Notes under the pieces: generated by a model
What the model saw: the letters and a program-made list of their open reading frames with translations, nothing else
What the model was told of the DNA's origin: nothing
Databases searched by the model: none
Translations under genes and position numbers: made by a program
Part shown: in pieces, positions 7,356-15,036 of the stretch
How the letters are laid out: each line of letters starts with the position of its first letter
How positions within the stretch are numbered: the first letter of the stretch is position 1
From: Rhizobium leucaenae USDA 9039
GTDB lineage: Bacteria > Pseudomonadota > Alphaproteobacteria > Rhizobiales > Rhizobiaceae
Direction of reading: 5' to 3'
Assembly: GCF_000426285.1 (NCBI RefSeq)
Contig: NZ_AUFB01000027.1
Coordinates: 1-52,602, forward strand
DNA: 52,602 bases

Positions 7356-8309
7356 TTAGAGATTGCGACCCATATTGAGGAATTTCTGACGACGGTCGCT
7401 GCGCAATTGTTCGCCCGAACGGCTGGAAAGTTCGCCGAGCGCGTTGGAAATCATGTCGCCGGTCGCCGCAATCACCGACTGCGGATCGCGATGCGCGCCG
7501 CCGAGCGGTTCGGGAATGATGCCGTCGATGATCCCTAACCCCTTCAGGTCCTCGGCAGTGATTTTCATGTTGGTGGCGGCTTCCTTGGCGCGGGTGGAAT
7601 CGCGCCAGAGGATGGAGGCGGCGCCTTCGGGCGAAATCACGCTGTAGATCGAGTGTTCGAGCATATAGACGCGGTTGCCGGTGGCAATCGCGATCGCGCC
7701 GCCGGATCCGCCTTCGCCGATGACGACCGAGATGATCGGCACCTTGACGCCCAGGCACATTTCCGTGGAGCGGGCAATCGCTTCCGCCTGGCCGCGTTCT
7801 TCGGCGCCGACGCCGGGGTAGGCGCCTGCGGTATCGACCAAGGTGACGACGGGCAGTTGAAAGCGGTCGGCCATTTCCAGGATGCGGATCGCCTTGCGGT
7901 AACCTTCGGGGCGGGCGCTGCCGAAATTATGCTTCAGGCGCGTCTTCGTGTCGTTGCCCTTTTCCTGGCCGATGATGGCGATGGGCTGGCCACGGAAACG
8001 GGCAAAACCCGCCTGGATGGCGGCATCCTCGGAAAATTTGCGGTCACCGGCGAGCGGCGTGAATTCCGTAAACAACGCGCCGGCATAGTCGACGAAATGC
8101 GGTCGCTGCGGATGGCGGGCAACCTGCGTCTTCTGCCAGGCATTGAGCTTGGAATAGATGTCGGCCGTCGCTTCGCGGACGCGGATTTCGAGCCGTCCGA
8201 CTTCATCAGACGTATCGATGCTCTCGTCTTCGCTTGCCAGTTTCTTCAGCTCGTGAATCTTGCCTTCGAGATCCGAGATGGGTTTTTCGAAGTCGAGATA
8301 ATTGTGCAT
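7356..8309 (-). CDS. accA: Acetyl-CoA carboxylase carboxyltransferase subunit alpha
   Basis: A 317-residue AccA, the normal length. It makes malonyl-CoA together with AccD, in the first committed step of fatty acid synthesis. It opens with MHNYLDFEKPISDLEGKI and has the crotonase-fold core with DTAGAYPGVGAEERGQAEAI and the oxyanion-forming GEGGSGGAIAIA, then the SPEGAASILWRD block. It follows xerD on the same strand with a 63-bp gap, a linkage common in rhizobia. The 230 bp between its stop and the next gene contain no recognised feature. Confidence 0.97.
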   Translation of the reverse strand: MHNYLDFEKPISDLEGKIHELKKLASEDESIDTSDEVGRLEIRVREATADIYSKLNAWQKTQVARHPQRPHFVDYAGALFTEFTPLAGDRKFSEDAAIQAGFARFRGQPIAIIGQEKGNDTKTRLKHNFGSARPEGYRKAIRILEMADRFQLPVVTLVDTAGAYPGVGAEERGQAEAIARSTEMCLGVKVPIISVVIGEGGSGGAIAIATGNRVYMLEHSIYSVISPEGAASILWRDSTRAKEAATNMKITAEDLKGLGIIDGIIPEPLGGAHRDPQSVIAATGDMISNALGELSSRSGEQLRSDRRQKFLNMGRNL

Positions 8310-8372
8310 GAGGTGCGTTTCCGATCCTTTTGCCCGTGACGAGAGACGGCACGTATAGCCTGTGTGCCGGTC

Positions 8373-9347
8373 CTATTCCTGTTTTTTGGCCTGTTTGGCA
8401 AGGGGGTGATGCGTTTGCACCAGTTGGTGAAGCCGTTCTTCCAGCACATGTGTGTAGATTTGTGTGGTCGAAATGTCGGAATGGCCGAGAAGTTCCTGCA
8501 CCACGCGCAAGTCTGCGCCATTGGCAAGCAGGTGGCTGGCGAAGGCGTGGCGCATGACATGCGGCGAGATTAGCGAGGGCGTCAGCCCGGCGCGGATGGC
8601 AAGATCCTTCAGGTCCCGCGCAAAGACTTGCCGCGGCAGATAGCCCTGCTTGGAGGCTGCAGGGAAGAGCCATGGGCTTTCCTGGGCAGGCTGCTTGGCG
8701 TTTGCCGCCTCCAGCGCCTGTCGGCGGCCATAGATCGTCAGCGCAGCGATCGCCGACTGCGACAGTGGTACCAGCCGCTCCTTGTTGCCTTTGCCGCGGA
8801 TCATCAGGAAACGCCCTTCCTGATCCAGCACTTTCGCCGGCAGGGACACGAGTTCGCTGACGCGCATGCCGGTGGCATAAAGTAGCTCCAGCAAAACCAG
8901 CATGCGCAGATGCTGCAATTGATCGGGACCTTCGACGGCCGCTTCCTGTTCGGCCTGGGCGAGAAGGCGGGTCACCTCGTCGACGCCCATGGTCTTCGGC
9001 AGGGCGCGGCCTTTCTTCGGCGCGTCGAGAATGCCAGTGGGGTCATCCGTGCGCAGGCCCTCGGCATAGAGAAATTTATAGAACTGGCGCATGGCCGACA
9101 GCCGGCGTGCTTGCGACGACGGCTTGAAGCCCTGCCGTGAGAGGCCGGAGAGATAGGCCCCGAGATCGTTCGAGCCCGCTTCCGTCATGCGGACCTTGCG
9201 CTCCGACAGGAAGGAGTGGAGATCGTCGAGGTCGCGCTCGTAGGACTGCAGCGTGTTGACGGCTGCGCCGCGTTCGGCGCTCATCATTTCGAGGAAAGCT
9301 TCCACATGGACGCGGCTCAGATCCTTCACGGCGGTCTCCGCGCTCAC
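8373..9347 (-). CDS. xerD: Tyrosine recombinase XerD
   Basis: A 324-residue site-specific recombinase that resolves chromosome dimers at dif with XerC. It has an N-terminal SAM-like core-binding domain, then the catalytic domain with Arg in ATGMRVSEL, Lys in RGKGNKERLVPL, HVMRHAFASHLLANG (HxxR), a further His in LGHSDISTTQIYTHV and the nucleophilic Tyr in the same block. The GTG at 9347 overlaps the stop of the upstream 55-residue gene (GTGA). A longer in-frame reading to 9533 crosses that gene and is not credible. No dif site was recognised nearby. Confidence 0.93.
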   Translation of the reverse strand: MSAETAVKDLSRVHVEAFLEMMSAERGAAVNTLQSYERDLDDLHSFLSERKVRMTEAGSNDLGAYLSGLSRQGFKPSSQARRLSAMRQFYKFLYAEGLRTDDPTGILDAPKKGRALPKTMGVDEVTRLLAQAEQEAAVEGPDQLQHLRMLVLLELLYATGMRVSELVSLPAKVLDQEGRFLMIRGKGNKERLVPLSQSAIAALTIYGRRQALEAANAKQPAQESPWLFPAASKQGYLPRQVFARDLKDLAIRAGLTPSLISPHVMRHAFASHLLANGADLRVVQELLGHSDISTTQIYTHVLEERLHQLVQTHHPLAKQAKKQE

Positions 9348-9511
9348 GGCTTCACCGAGCCGGTTGCCGGCGGATTGACTCGTTCCGAGGGTATGCGGAT
9401 CGTCACATCGCGCGGCTGCGGATCGACGAAGAGCACTAAAGCCCACATTGCTCCATAGACCGATCCGGCGATGACCGCACAGATGACAAGGAAGCGAAAC
9501 AGGGTCGGCAT
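9344..9511 (-). CDS. Small single-helix membrane protein overlapping xerD
   Basis: A 55-residue frame with ATG at 9511 and AGGAGAG eight bases upstream. It starts MPTLFRFLVICAVIAGSVYG, then has a hydrophobic stretch to about residue 31, followed by a polar tail FVDPQPRDVTIRIP and a Pro/Gly-rich end. It is therefore a predicted single-pass membrane protein with a short tail. Its TGA overlaps the xerD GTG, so the two are probably translationally coupled. I do not recognise a characterised family; it is easily missed because it is short. Confidence 0.75.
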   Translation of the reverse strand: MPTLFRFLVICAVIAGSVYGAMWALVLFVDPQPRDVTIRIPSERVNPPATGSVKP

Positions 9512-9671
9512 TCAGAAACTCTCCTCGTCGCAATCACTGGTCCGGCGATATATTGTAATCATATCCGACAAGCGTTAGCCGAAGGATATTGCAGACATGT
9601 TTATGATGCGGCGTCTTGACGCTACCGGCGCATTTGACGATACCGTTTCCAAACAAATTGTGAATGGGCCG

Positions 9672-10262
9672 ATGAACGAAGAAGTGCTGACCCTTGCAGA
9701 AAGCCTAAGAGACAGAGCGCGTGCCGCATTGGGCACGCGCAATCTTGTCCTCGTCGGGTTGATGGGGGCCGGAAAATCCTCGATCGGGCGGCTGGTCGCC
9801 CACCAGCTCGGCATTCCCTTCGTCGACACGGATATCGAGATCGAGCGCGTGTCGCGCATGACGATCACCGAGCTGTTCGAAGCCTACGGCGAAGAGGAGT
9901 TCCGGGCGCTCGAAACGCGGGTGATCAAGCGTTTGCTCAAGGGCGGTCCCCGCGTCGTTTCCACCGGCGGCGGCGCCTTCATCAACGACCGCACGCGCCG
10001 GCATGTCAAACGCAGCGGCCTGTCGGTCTGGCTGAAGGCCGATCTCGACGTGCTCTGGGAGCGGGTCAACAAGCGCGATACGCGACCGCTGCTCAAAACC
10101 GAAAATCCGAAGCAGACCCTCGAAAAGCTGATGAATGCGCGCTATCCGATCTATGCGGAAGCCGATCTCACGGTTTTGTCCCGCGATGTGGGCAAGGAAG
10201 TCATGGTCAAGGAAGTCCTTGCGGCCATCGTCGAGAGGAAAGAAGAAAGCAAGACACCATGA
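9672..10262 (+). CDS. aroK: Shikimate kinase
   Basis: A 196-residue kinase that phosphorylates shikimate in chorismate synthesis. It has Walker A GLMGAGKSSIG, the shikimate-binding DTDIEIE and FRALE segments, STGGGAF, and the lid region RDTRPLL. The start MNEEVLTLAESLRDRAR is chosen because rhizobial AroK proteins typically begin a few residues before such a helix. An upstream ATG at 9597 (221 residues) has GAAGGA ten bases before it and is a real alternative. The stop overlaps the aroB start (ATGA), so the pair is coupled. Confidence 0.93.
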   Translation: MNEEVLTLAESLRDRARAALGTRNLVLVGLMGAGKSSIGRLVAHQLGIPFVDTDIEIERVSRMTITELFEAYGEEEFRALETRVIKRLLKGGPRVVSTGGGAFINDRTRRHVKRSGLSVWLKADLDVLWERVNKRDTRPLLKTENPKQTLEKLMNARYPIYAEADLTVLSRDVGKEVMVKEVLAAIVERKEESKTP

Positions 10263-11392
10263 ATGCGATCACATCGGCGTCGGACGAGCGTCTCGTCCGC
10301 GTGCCCCTCGGCGAGCGCGCCTATGACATTCTGATCGGCCCTGGGCTGATCGTGCGCGCCGGCAAGGAAATCGCAGCGAGATTGATGGGCCGTAGAGCGG
10401 CTATCATTACCGACGAAAATGTTGCGCCGCTCTATCTCGATGCCTTGTTTGCGAGCCTTCACGAGGCCGGTATTCAGCCTTCCAAGCTGGTGCTGCCGGC
10501 CGGCGAGAAGACCAAGAGCTTCGAGCATCTGATGGCTGTCTGCGATGCCGTGCTCACGGCGCGTGTCGAGCGCAACGATGCGGTCATCGCGCTTGGCGGT
10601 GGCGTAATCGGCGATCTCGCCGGCTTTGCCGCCGGCATCGTGCGCCGCGGCGTCCGTTTCGTGCAAGTGCCGACCTCGCTGCTGTCGCAGGTGGATTCTT
10701 CCGTCGGCGGCAAGACCGGCATCAATACCCATCATGGCAAGAACCTTGTCGGCGTCTTCCATCAGCCCGATCTCGTGCTCGCCGATACCGATGTGCTGAA
10801 TACGCTGAGCGAACGTGAATTCCGCGCCGGCTACGCCGAGGTCGCCAAATACGGCCTGATCGACAAGCCGGACTTCTTTGCTTGGCTTGAGGCCAACTGG
10901 AAAGAGGTGTTCTCCGGTGGCGCAGCGCGCATCGAGGCGATTGCTGCGAGCTGCCAGGCGAAATCCGATGTCGTCGTCGCCGACGAGCGCGAAAACGGTC
11001 CGCGAGCGCTGCTCAATCTCGGCCATACCTTTGGCCATGCATTGGAGGCCGCCACAGCCTATGACAGCCGCCGGCTGGTGCATGGCGAGGGTGTTTCGAT
11101 CGGCATGGTGCTGGCGCACGAATTTTCTTCGCGCCTCAATCTGGCAAGCCCGGACGATGCCAAGCGCGTCGAGGCGCATCTGAAGATGGTTGGCTTGCCG
11201 ACACGGATGGGCGACATTCCGGGCGAACTGCCGCCGGTCGAGGTGCTGATGGATGCGATCGCGCAGGACAAGAAGGTCAAGAGCGGCAAGCTGACCTTCA
11301 TTCTTACGCGCGGCATCGGGCAATCCTTCGTCGCCGATGACGTTCCGACCTCCGAAGTTCTTAGTTTCCTGAGGGAAAAGCATCCGCAATGA
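10259..11392 (+). CDS. aroB: 3-dehydroquinate synthase
   Basis: A 377-residue enzyme that cyclises DAHP to 3-dehydroquinate, the second shikimate-pathway step. It shows the NAD-binding GGGVIGDLAGFAAG, the PTSLLSQVDSSVGGKTGIN block and the zinc-ligand region GHTFGHALE. Length is normal. It overlaps aroK at its start and the CNNM gene at its end, both by ATGA, making a three-gene translationally coupled operon. Confidence 0.97.
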   Translation: MNAITSASDERLVRVPLGERAYDILIGPGLIVRAGKEIAARLMGRRAAIITDENVAPLYLDALFASLHEAGIQPSKLVLPAGEKTKSFEHLMAVCDAVLTARVERNDAVIALGGGVIGDLAGFAAGIVRRGVRFVQVPTSLLSQVDSSVGGKTGINTHHGKNLVGVFHQPDLVLADTDVLNTLSEREFRAGYAEVAKYGLIDKPDFFAWLEANWKEVFSGGAARIEAIAASCQAKSDVVVADERENGPRALLNLGHTFGHALEAATAYDSRRLVHGEGVSIGMVLAHEFSSRLNLASPDDAKRVEAHLKMVGLPTRMGDIPGELPPVEVLMDAIAQDKKVKSGKLTFILTRGIGQSFVADDVPTSEVLSFLREKHPQ

Positions 11393-12699
11393 CGGTCGAA
11401 GGCACGCTGGCTGTTCTGTGGGAATATTGGCCCGAGATTATCTCGATCATCGCGCTGGTGCTGCTTTCGGCCTTTTTCGCCGGCTCGGAGACGGCGCTGA
11501 CGGCGGCTTCCCGCAGCCGCATCCACACATTGGAAGCCAACGGCGACAGCCGGGCCGGCATCGTGCGGCTGCTGATCGAGCGTCGAGACAGATTGATCGG
11601 CGCGCTGCTGATCGGCAACAATCTCGCCAACATTCTCTCGTCGTCGCTTGCGACCAGCTTGTTTCTCGGCCTGTTCGGCAATTCCGGCGTGGCGATCGCC
11701 ACTGCCGCCATGACAGTCATCCTCGTCATTTTCGCCGAGGTTCTGCCGAAGAGCTGGGCCATTGCGACGCCCGATCGTTTCGCGCTGAATGTCGCCGGCG
11801 CGATACGTCTCTTCGTCATTGTCGTGGGTCCGGTATCGAGCGTCGTCAACGCCATCGTGCGCCAGATCCTCGGCATCTTCGGCATTAATCTTTCCAGGGA
11901 AGTCTCGATGCTGTCGGCGTATGACGAGCTGCGCGGCGCCGTCGATCTGCTGCACCGCGAGGGTTCGGTGGTCAAGGTGGACCGCGACCGGCTGGGCGGT
12001 CTGCTCGATCTCGGCGAGCTGGAGCTTTCCGATATCATGGTCCACCGCACGGCGATGCGTGCCATCAATGCCGACGATCTGCCGGAAGTCGTCGTGCGGA
12101 CCATTCTTGACAGCCCCTATACGCGCATGCCGCTCTGGCGGGGCACGATCGACAACATCATCGGCGTCGTGCATGCCAAGGATCTGTTGAGGGCGCTGGC
12201 GGAGCGGCATGTCGAGCCGGAAAATCTCGACATCGTCAAGATCGCCCAAAAGCCGTGGTTCGTGCCCGACAGTACCAATCTCCAAGATCAGCTCAATGCC
12301 TTCCTGCGCCGCAAGCAGCATTTTGCCGTCGTCGTCGACGAATATGGCGAAGTGCAGGGCATCGTCACCCTGGAGGATATTCTGGAGGAGATCGTCGGCG
12401 ATATTGCCGACGAGCACGACCTCGATATTCAGGGTGTGCGGCAGGAAGCCGATGGCTCGATCGTCGTCGATGGCGTCGTGCCTATCCGCGATCTGAACCG
12501 CGCCCTCGACTGGAATCTGCCGGATGAGGAGGCCACGACGATCGCCGGCCTCGTCATCCACGAATCGATGACCATCCCGGAAGAGCGCCAAGCCTTCACC
12601 TTCTATGGCAAGCGCTTCATCGTGATGAAGCGGGAAAAGAACCGTATTACCAAAATCAGAATCAGACCGGCGGAGACCGAAGAGGGGAAGCCGGAGTAG
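11389..12699 (+). CDS. CNNM/CorC-family membrane protein with CBS pair (hemolysin C-like)
   Basis: A 436-residue inner-membrane protein. An N-terminal DUF21/CNNM domain of about four helices (residues about 15-160, with FFAGSETALTAASRSR and LLIGNNLANILSSS) is followed by two CBS domains (about 215-340, with FAVVVDEYGEVQGIVTLEDI) and a C-terminal CorC_HlyC domain. The family is linked to magnesium or cobalt efflux; older annotation calls it hemolysin. It is the last gene of the aroK-aroB operon, an order frequent in rhizobia, with no obvious metabolic link. Its end is only 4 bp from the convergent bolA stop. Confidence 0.9.
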   Translation: MTVEGTLAVLWEYWPEIISIIALVLLSAFFAGSETALTAASRSRIHTLEANGDSRAGIVRLLIERRDRLIGALLIGNNLANILSSSLATSLFLGLFGNSGVAIATAAMTVILVIFAEVLPKSWAIATPDRFALNVAGAIRLFVIVVGPVSSVVNAIVRQILGIFGINLSREVSMLSAYDELRGAVDLLHREGSVVKVDRDRLGGLLDLGELELSDIMVHRTAMRAINADDLPEVVVRTILDSPYTRMPLWRGTIDNIIGVVHAKDLLRALAERHVEPENLDIVKIAQKPWFVPDSTNLQDQLNAFLRRKQHFAVVVDEYGEVQGIVTLEDILEEIVGDIADEHDLDIQGVRQEADGSIVVDGVVPIRDLNRALDWNLPDEEATTIAGLVIHESMTIPEERQAFTFYGKRFIVMKREKNRITKIRIRPAETEEGKPE

Positions 12700-12703
12700 C
12701 TGG

Positions 12704-12991
12704 TTACCACCGCACCGCTTCGCCGGGTGCTGCAGGCTCCACGGCAAGCGCGTGCAGGCCCGCGTCGAGTTCCGGCTTCAAAAGTTCGGTGATCGCCCTG
12801 TGACGGGCAAGGCGCGTCATGCCGGTGAACTTGGCGGAGATGATTCGAATTCTTATATGGGTTTCGCCCGTTCCGGTCATGTCGGGCTGATGGCCGGCAT
12901 GTAGGTGGCTTTCGTTGATGACAGCGAGACGTTCGGGCGCGAAGGCGTCGTTGAGCTTTTTCTCAATGCGGGATTGAAGCGTCGTTTCCAT
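12704..12991 (-). CDS. bolA: BolA-family protein
   Basis: A 95-residue BolA/IbaG-like protein with the helix-turn fold segment INESHLHAGHQ, then HIRIRIISAKFTGMTRLARHRAITELLKPELDAGLHALAVE. The conserved His residues are ligands for a shared [2Fe-2S] cluster with monothiol glutaredoxins. Involvement in iron sensing or Fe-S trafficking is family knowledge. It is convergent with the CNNM gene and divergent from the J-domain gene 105 bp away. Confidence 0.93.
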   Translation of the reverse strand: METTLQSRIEKKLNDAFAPERLAVINESHLHAGHQPDMTGTGETHIRIRIISAKFTGMTRLARHRAITELLKPELDAGLHALAVEPAAPGEAVRW

Positions 12992-13096
12992 ATTCCCGCC
13001 GTCACCTTGTTCGCGAAAAAGGTTTCACAAAGCCTGCAACATTCCCATTTGTCAATTCTTGTTGTGGGGTGGCTGAGGCCCCATAATTAGGGCGCC

Positions 13097-13717
13097 ATGA
13101 GACTCGATTCAAAATATTTCGATCGTATTCGAACCCGCCGCAAACGCGAGCCGGAGGCCGAACAGGCTCCGCCGACGTGCCAGTGGGACGGCTGCGACAA
13201 AAAGGGTACGCATCGCGCGCCGGTCGGGCGCAATGCGGAAGGGCAGTTCTTTTTGTTCTGCTTCGAGCATGTCAAAGATTATAACAAGGGCTACAATTAT
13301 TTCTCCGGCCTCTCGGACGGTGAGATCGCGCGCTACCAGAAGGAAGCCATCACCGGTCATCGCCCGACCTGGACCGTCGGCGTCAACAAGTCGGCGCGCA
13401 ACAGCCCACTGCAATCCGACATCCGTTCCGGTTCCTATTCCCGCGTGCGCGATCCCTTCGGTTTCGTCAAGGATGGGCAGGGGCCGGGCCGCGGCCCGCG
13501 TTTCCCGCAGGAGCGCAAGCTGAAGACGCTCGAGGCGAAAGCCTTCGACACGATGGGGCTCGGTGCCAATGCCACCAGCGCCGAGATCAAGAGCCGTTAC
13601 AAGGAATTGGTGAAAAAGCACCATCCCGACGCCAACGGTGGCGACCGCGGGTCCGAGGAACGGTTTCGCGCGGTCATTCAGGCCTATCAATTGTTGAAGC
13701 AGAACGGTTTTTGTTAA
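13097..13717 (+). CDS. J-domain protein with N-terminal Cys/His motif
   Basis: A 206-residue protein with a C-terminal J domain (about residues 147-206, helix II ending in the diagnostic HPD of KKHHPDANGG), which would stimulate a DnaK-type chaperone. Placing J at the C-terminus is unlike DnaJ or CbpA. The N-terminal region has CQWDGCDKKGTH followed by FCFEHV, a CxxxxC...H...CxxH arrangement that looks like a small metal site. A linker rich in Gly/Arg/Pro separates the two parts. The family is widespread in alphaproteobacteria; client proteins are unknown. Confidence 0.85.
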   Translation: MRLDSKYFDRIRTRRKREPEAEQAPPTCQWDGCDKKGTHRAPVGRNAEGQFFLFCFEHVKDYNKGYNYFSGLSDGEIARYQKEAITGHRPTWTVGVNKSARNSPLQSDIRSGSYSRVRDPFGFVKDGQGPGRGPRFPQERKLKTLEAKAFDTMGLGANATSAEIKSRYKELVKKHHPDANGGDRGSEERFRAVIQAYQLLKQNGFC

Positions 13718-14024
13718 TTCCTGTCCTTGCTCTCCGCCTTCAATCAGGTATGGTCCAAATCGGCTGAGGCCGCAGGCGATTGCGGCAAGGTGCGCTTTTG
13801 GCTGGCTGCACCTCGGCCAACTTTCCGGACGCGGCGTTTCTTGTCCGGGACTCTGTTCAAGAATGCTCGCAAGCGATCATGTCGTCGCGCCGAGGTTTCG
13901 CTTCAGTCCCGGAGAAGTATCGCCGTTGTTCCGACCTGACGGATGCGGACAACAAGCTGCGGCGTCACGGATCAAAAACGGCTGAGTTTGATATGGCTGG
14001 GTGACAGTCACCCGCCTTGGAGAC
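13718..14024 (+). other. cobS leader region, no gene seen
   Basis: About 300 bp separate the J-domain gene from cobS. I checked it for a cobalamin riboswitch and did not see the B12-box consensus. It contains an inverted repeat CCGGAC (13825-13830) and GTCCGG (13843-13848), a possible hairpin. No convincing small gene is present. Confidence 0.4.
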
Positions 14025-15017
14025 ATGATGAGCAAGATTGACCTTGATATTTCCGAGCTTCCCGACACGACCGTCTCGGTCCGTGAAGTCTTTGGCATCG
14101 ATTCCGATATCCGCGTTCCGGCGTACAGCAAGGGCGACGCCTATGTGCCCGACCTCGACACCGACTATCTCTTCGATCGCGAGACGACGCTCGCCATTCT
14201 CGCCGGCTTTGCCCATAACCGCCGCGTGATGATCTCGGGCTATCACGGCACGGGTAAGTCCTCCCACATCGAGCAAGTGGCAGCCCGCCTCAACTGGCCT
14301 TGCGTGCGTATCAACCTCGACAGCCATGTCAGCCGTATCGATCTCGTCGGCAAGGATGCGATCGTCGTCAAGGACGGTCTGCAGGTCACCGAATTCAAGG
14401 ACGGCATCCTGCCCTGGGCCTATCAGCACAACGTCGCCCTCGTCTTCGACGAATACGACGCCGGCCGTCCGGACGTGATGTTCGTCATCCAGCGCGTGTT
14501 GGAATCGTCGGGCCGCCTGACGCTGCTCGACCAGAGCCGCGTCATTCGTCCTCACCCGGCCTTCCGCCTGTTCGCGACCGCCAACACCATCGGTCTTGGC
14601 GACACGACCGGCCTCTATCACGGCACACAGCAGATCAACCAGGCACAGATGGACCGCTGGTCGATCGTCACGACGTTGAACTACCTGCCGCACAACAATG
14701 AAGTCGACATCGTGCTCGCGAAGGTGAAATCCTTCCGCACCGAAAAGGGCCGCGACACCGTATCCAAGATGGTGCGTGTCGCCGATCTGACCCGCGCAGC
14801 CTTCATGAACGGCGATCTTTCGACCGTCATGAGCCCGCGTACGGTCATCACCTGGGCGGAAAATGCGGAAATCTTCGGCGATGTCGCTTTTGGTTTCCGC
14901 GTGACCTTCCTTAACAAGTGCGATGAGCTGGAGCGGCCGCTGGTCGCCGAGCAGTATCAGCGCGCTTTCGGCGTCGAGCTGAAGGAAAGCGCCGCCAACA
15001 TCGTGCTCGAAGCCTAA
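14025..15017 (+). CDS. cobS: Aerobic cobaltochelatase subunit CobS
   Basis: A 330-residue AAA+ ATPase (MoxR-like) subunit that, with CobT and CobN, inserts cobalt into hydrogenobyrinic acid a,c-diamide. Walker A GYHGTGKSSHIEQ, Walker B VALVFDEYDAG and the sensor ATANTIGLGD are visible. The N-terminal TVSVREVFGIDSD block is typical of CobS. The start is one of two adjacent ATGs (14025 or 14028) after TTGGAG. cobT follows after 19 bp in the same operon; cobN is not in this window. Confidence 0.96.
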   Translation: MMSKIDLDISELPDTTVSVREVFGIDSDIRVPAYSKGDAYVPDLDTDYLFDRETTLAILAGFAHNRRVMISGYHGTGKSSHIEQVAARLNWPCVRINLDSHVSRIDLVGKDAIVVKDGLQVTEFKDGILPWAYQHNVALVFDEYDAGRPDVMFVIQRVLESSGRLTLLDQSRVIRPHPAFRLFATANTIGLGDTTGLYHGTQQINQAQMDRWSIVTTLNYLPHNNEVDIVLAKVKSFRTEKGRDTVSKMVRVADLTRAAFMNGDLSTVMSPRTVITWAENAEIFGDVAFGFRVTFLNKCDELERPLVAEQYQRAFGVELKESAANIVLEA

Positions 15018-15036
15018 GAAGAAGAGCCAGCAACTC

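Noticed and set aside
11059..12747. 562-codon minus-strand frame opposite aroB and the CNNM gene
   Set aside because: Spans two well-supported genes and has a composition typical of antisense reading.
13718..14024. Cobalamin riboswitch ahead of cobS
   Set aside because: No B12-box consensus or expected multi-stem layout seen.
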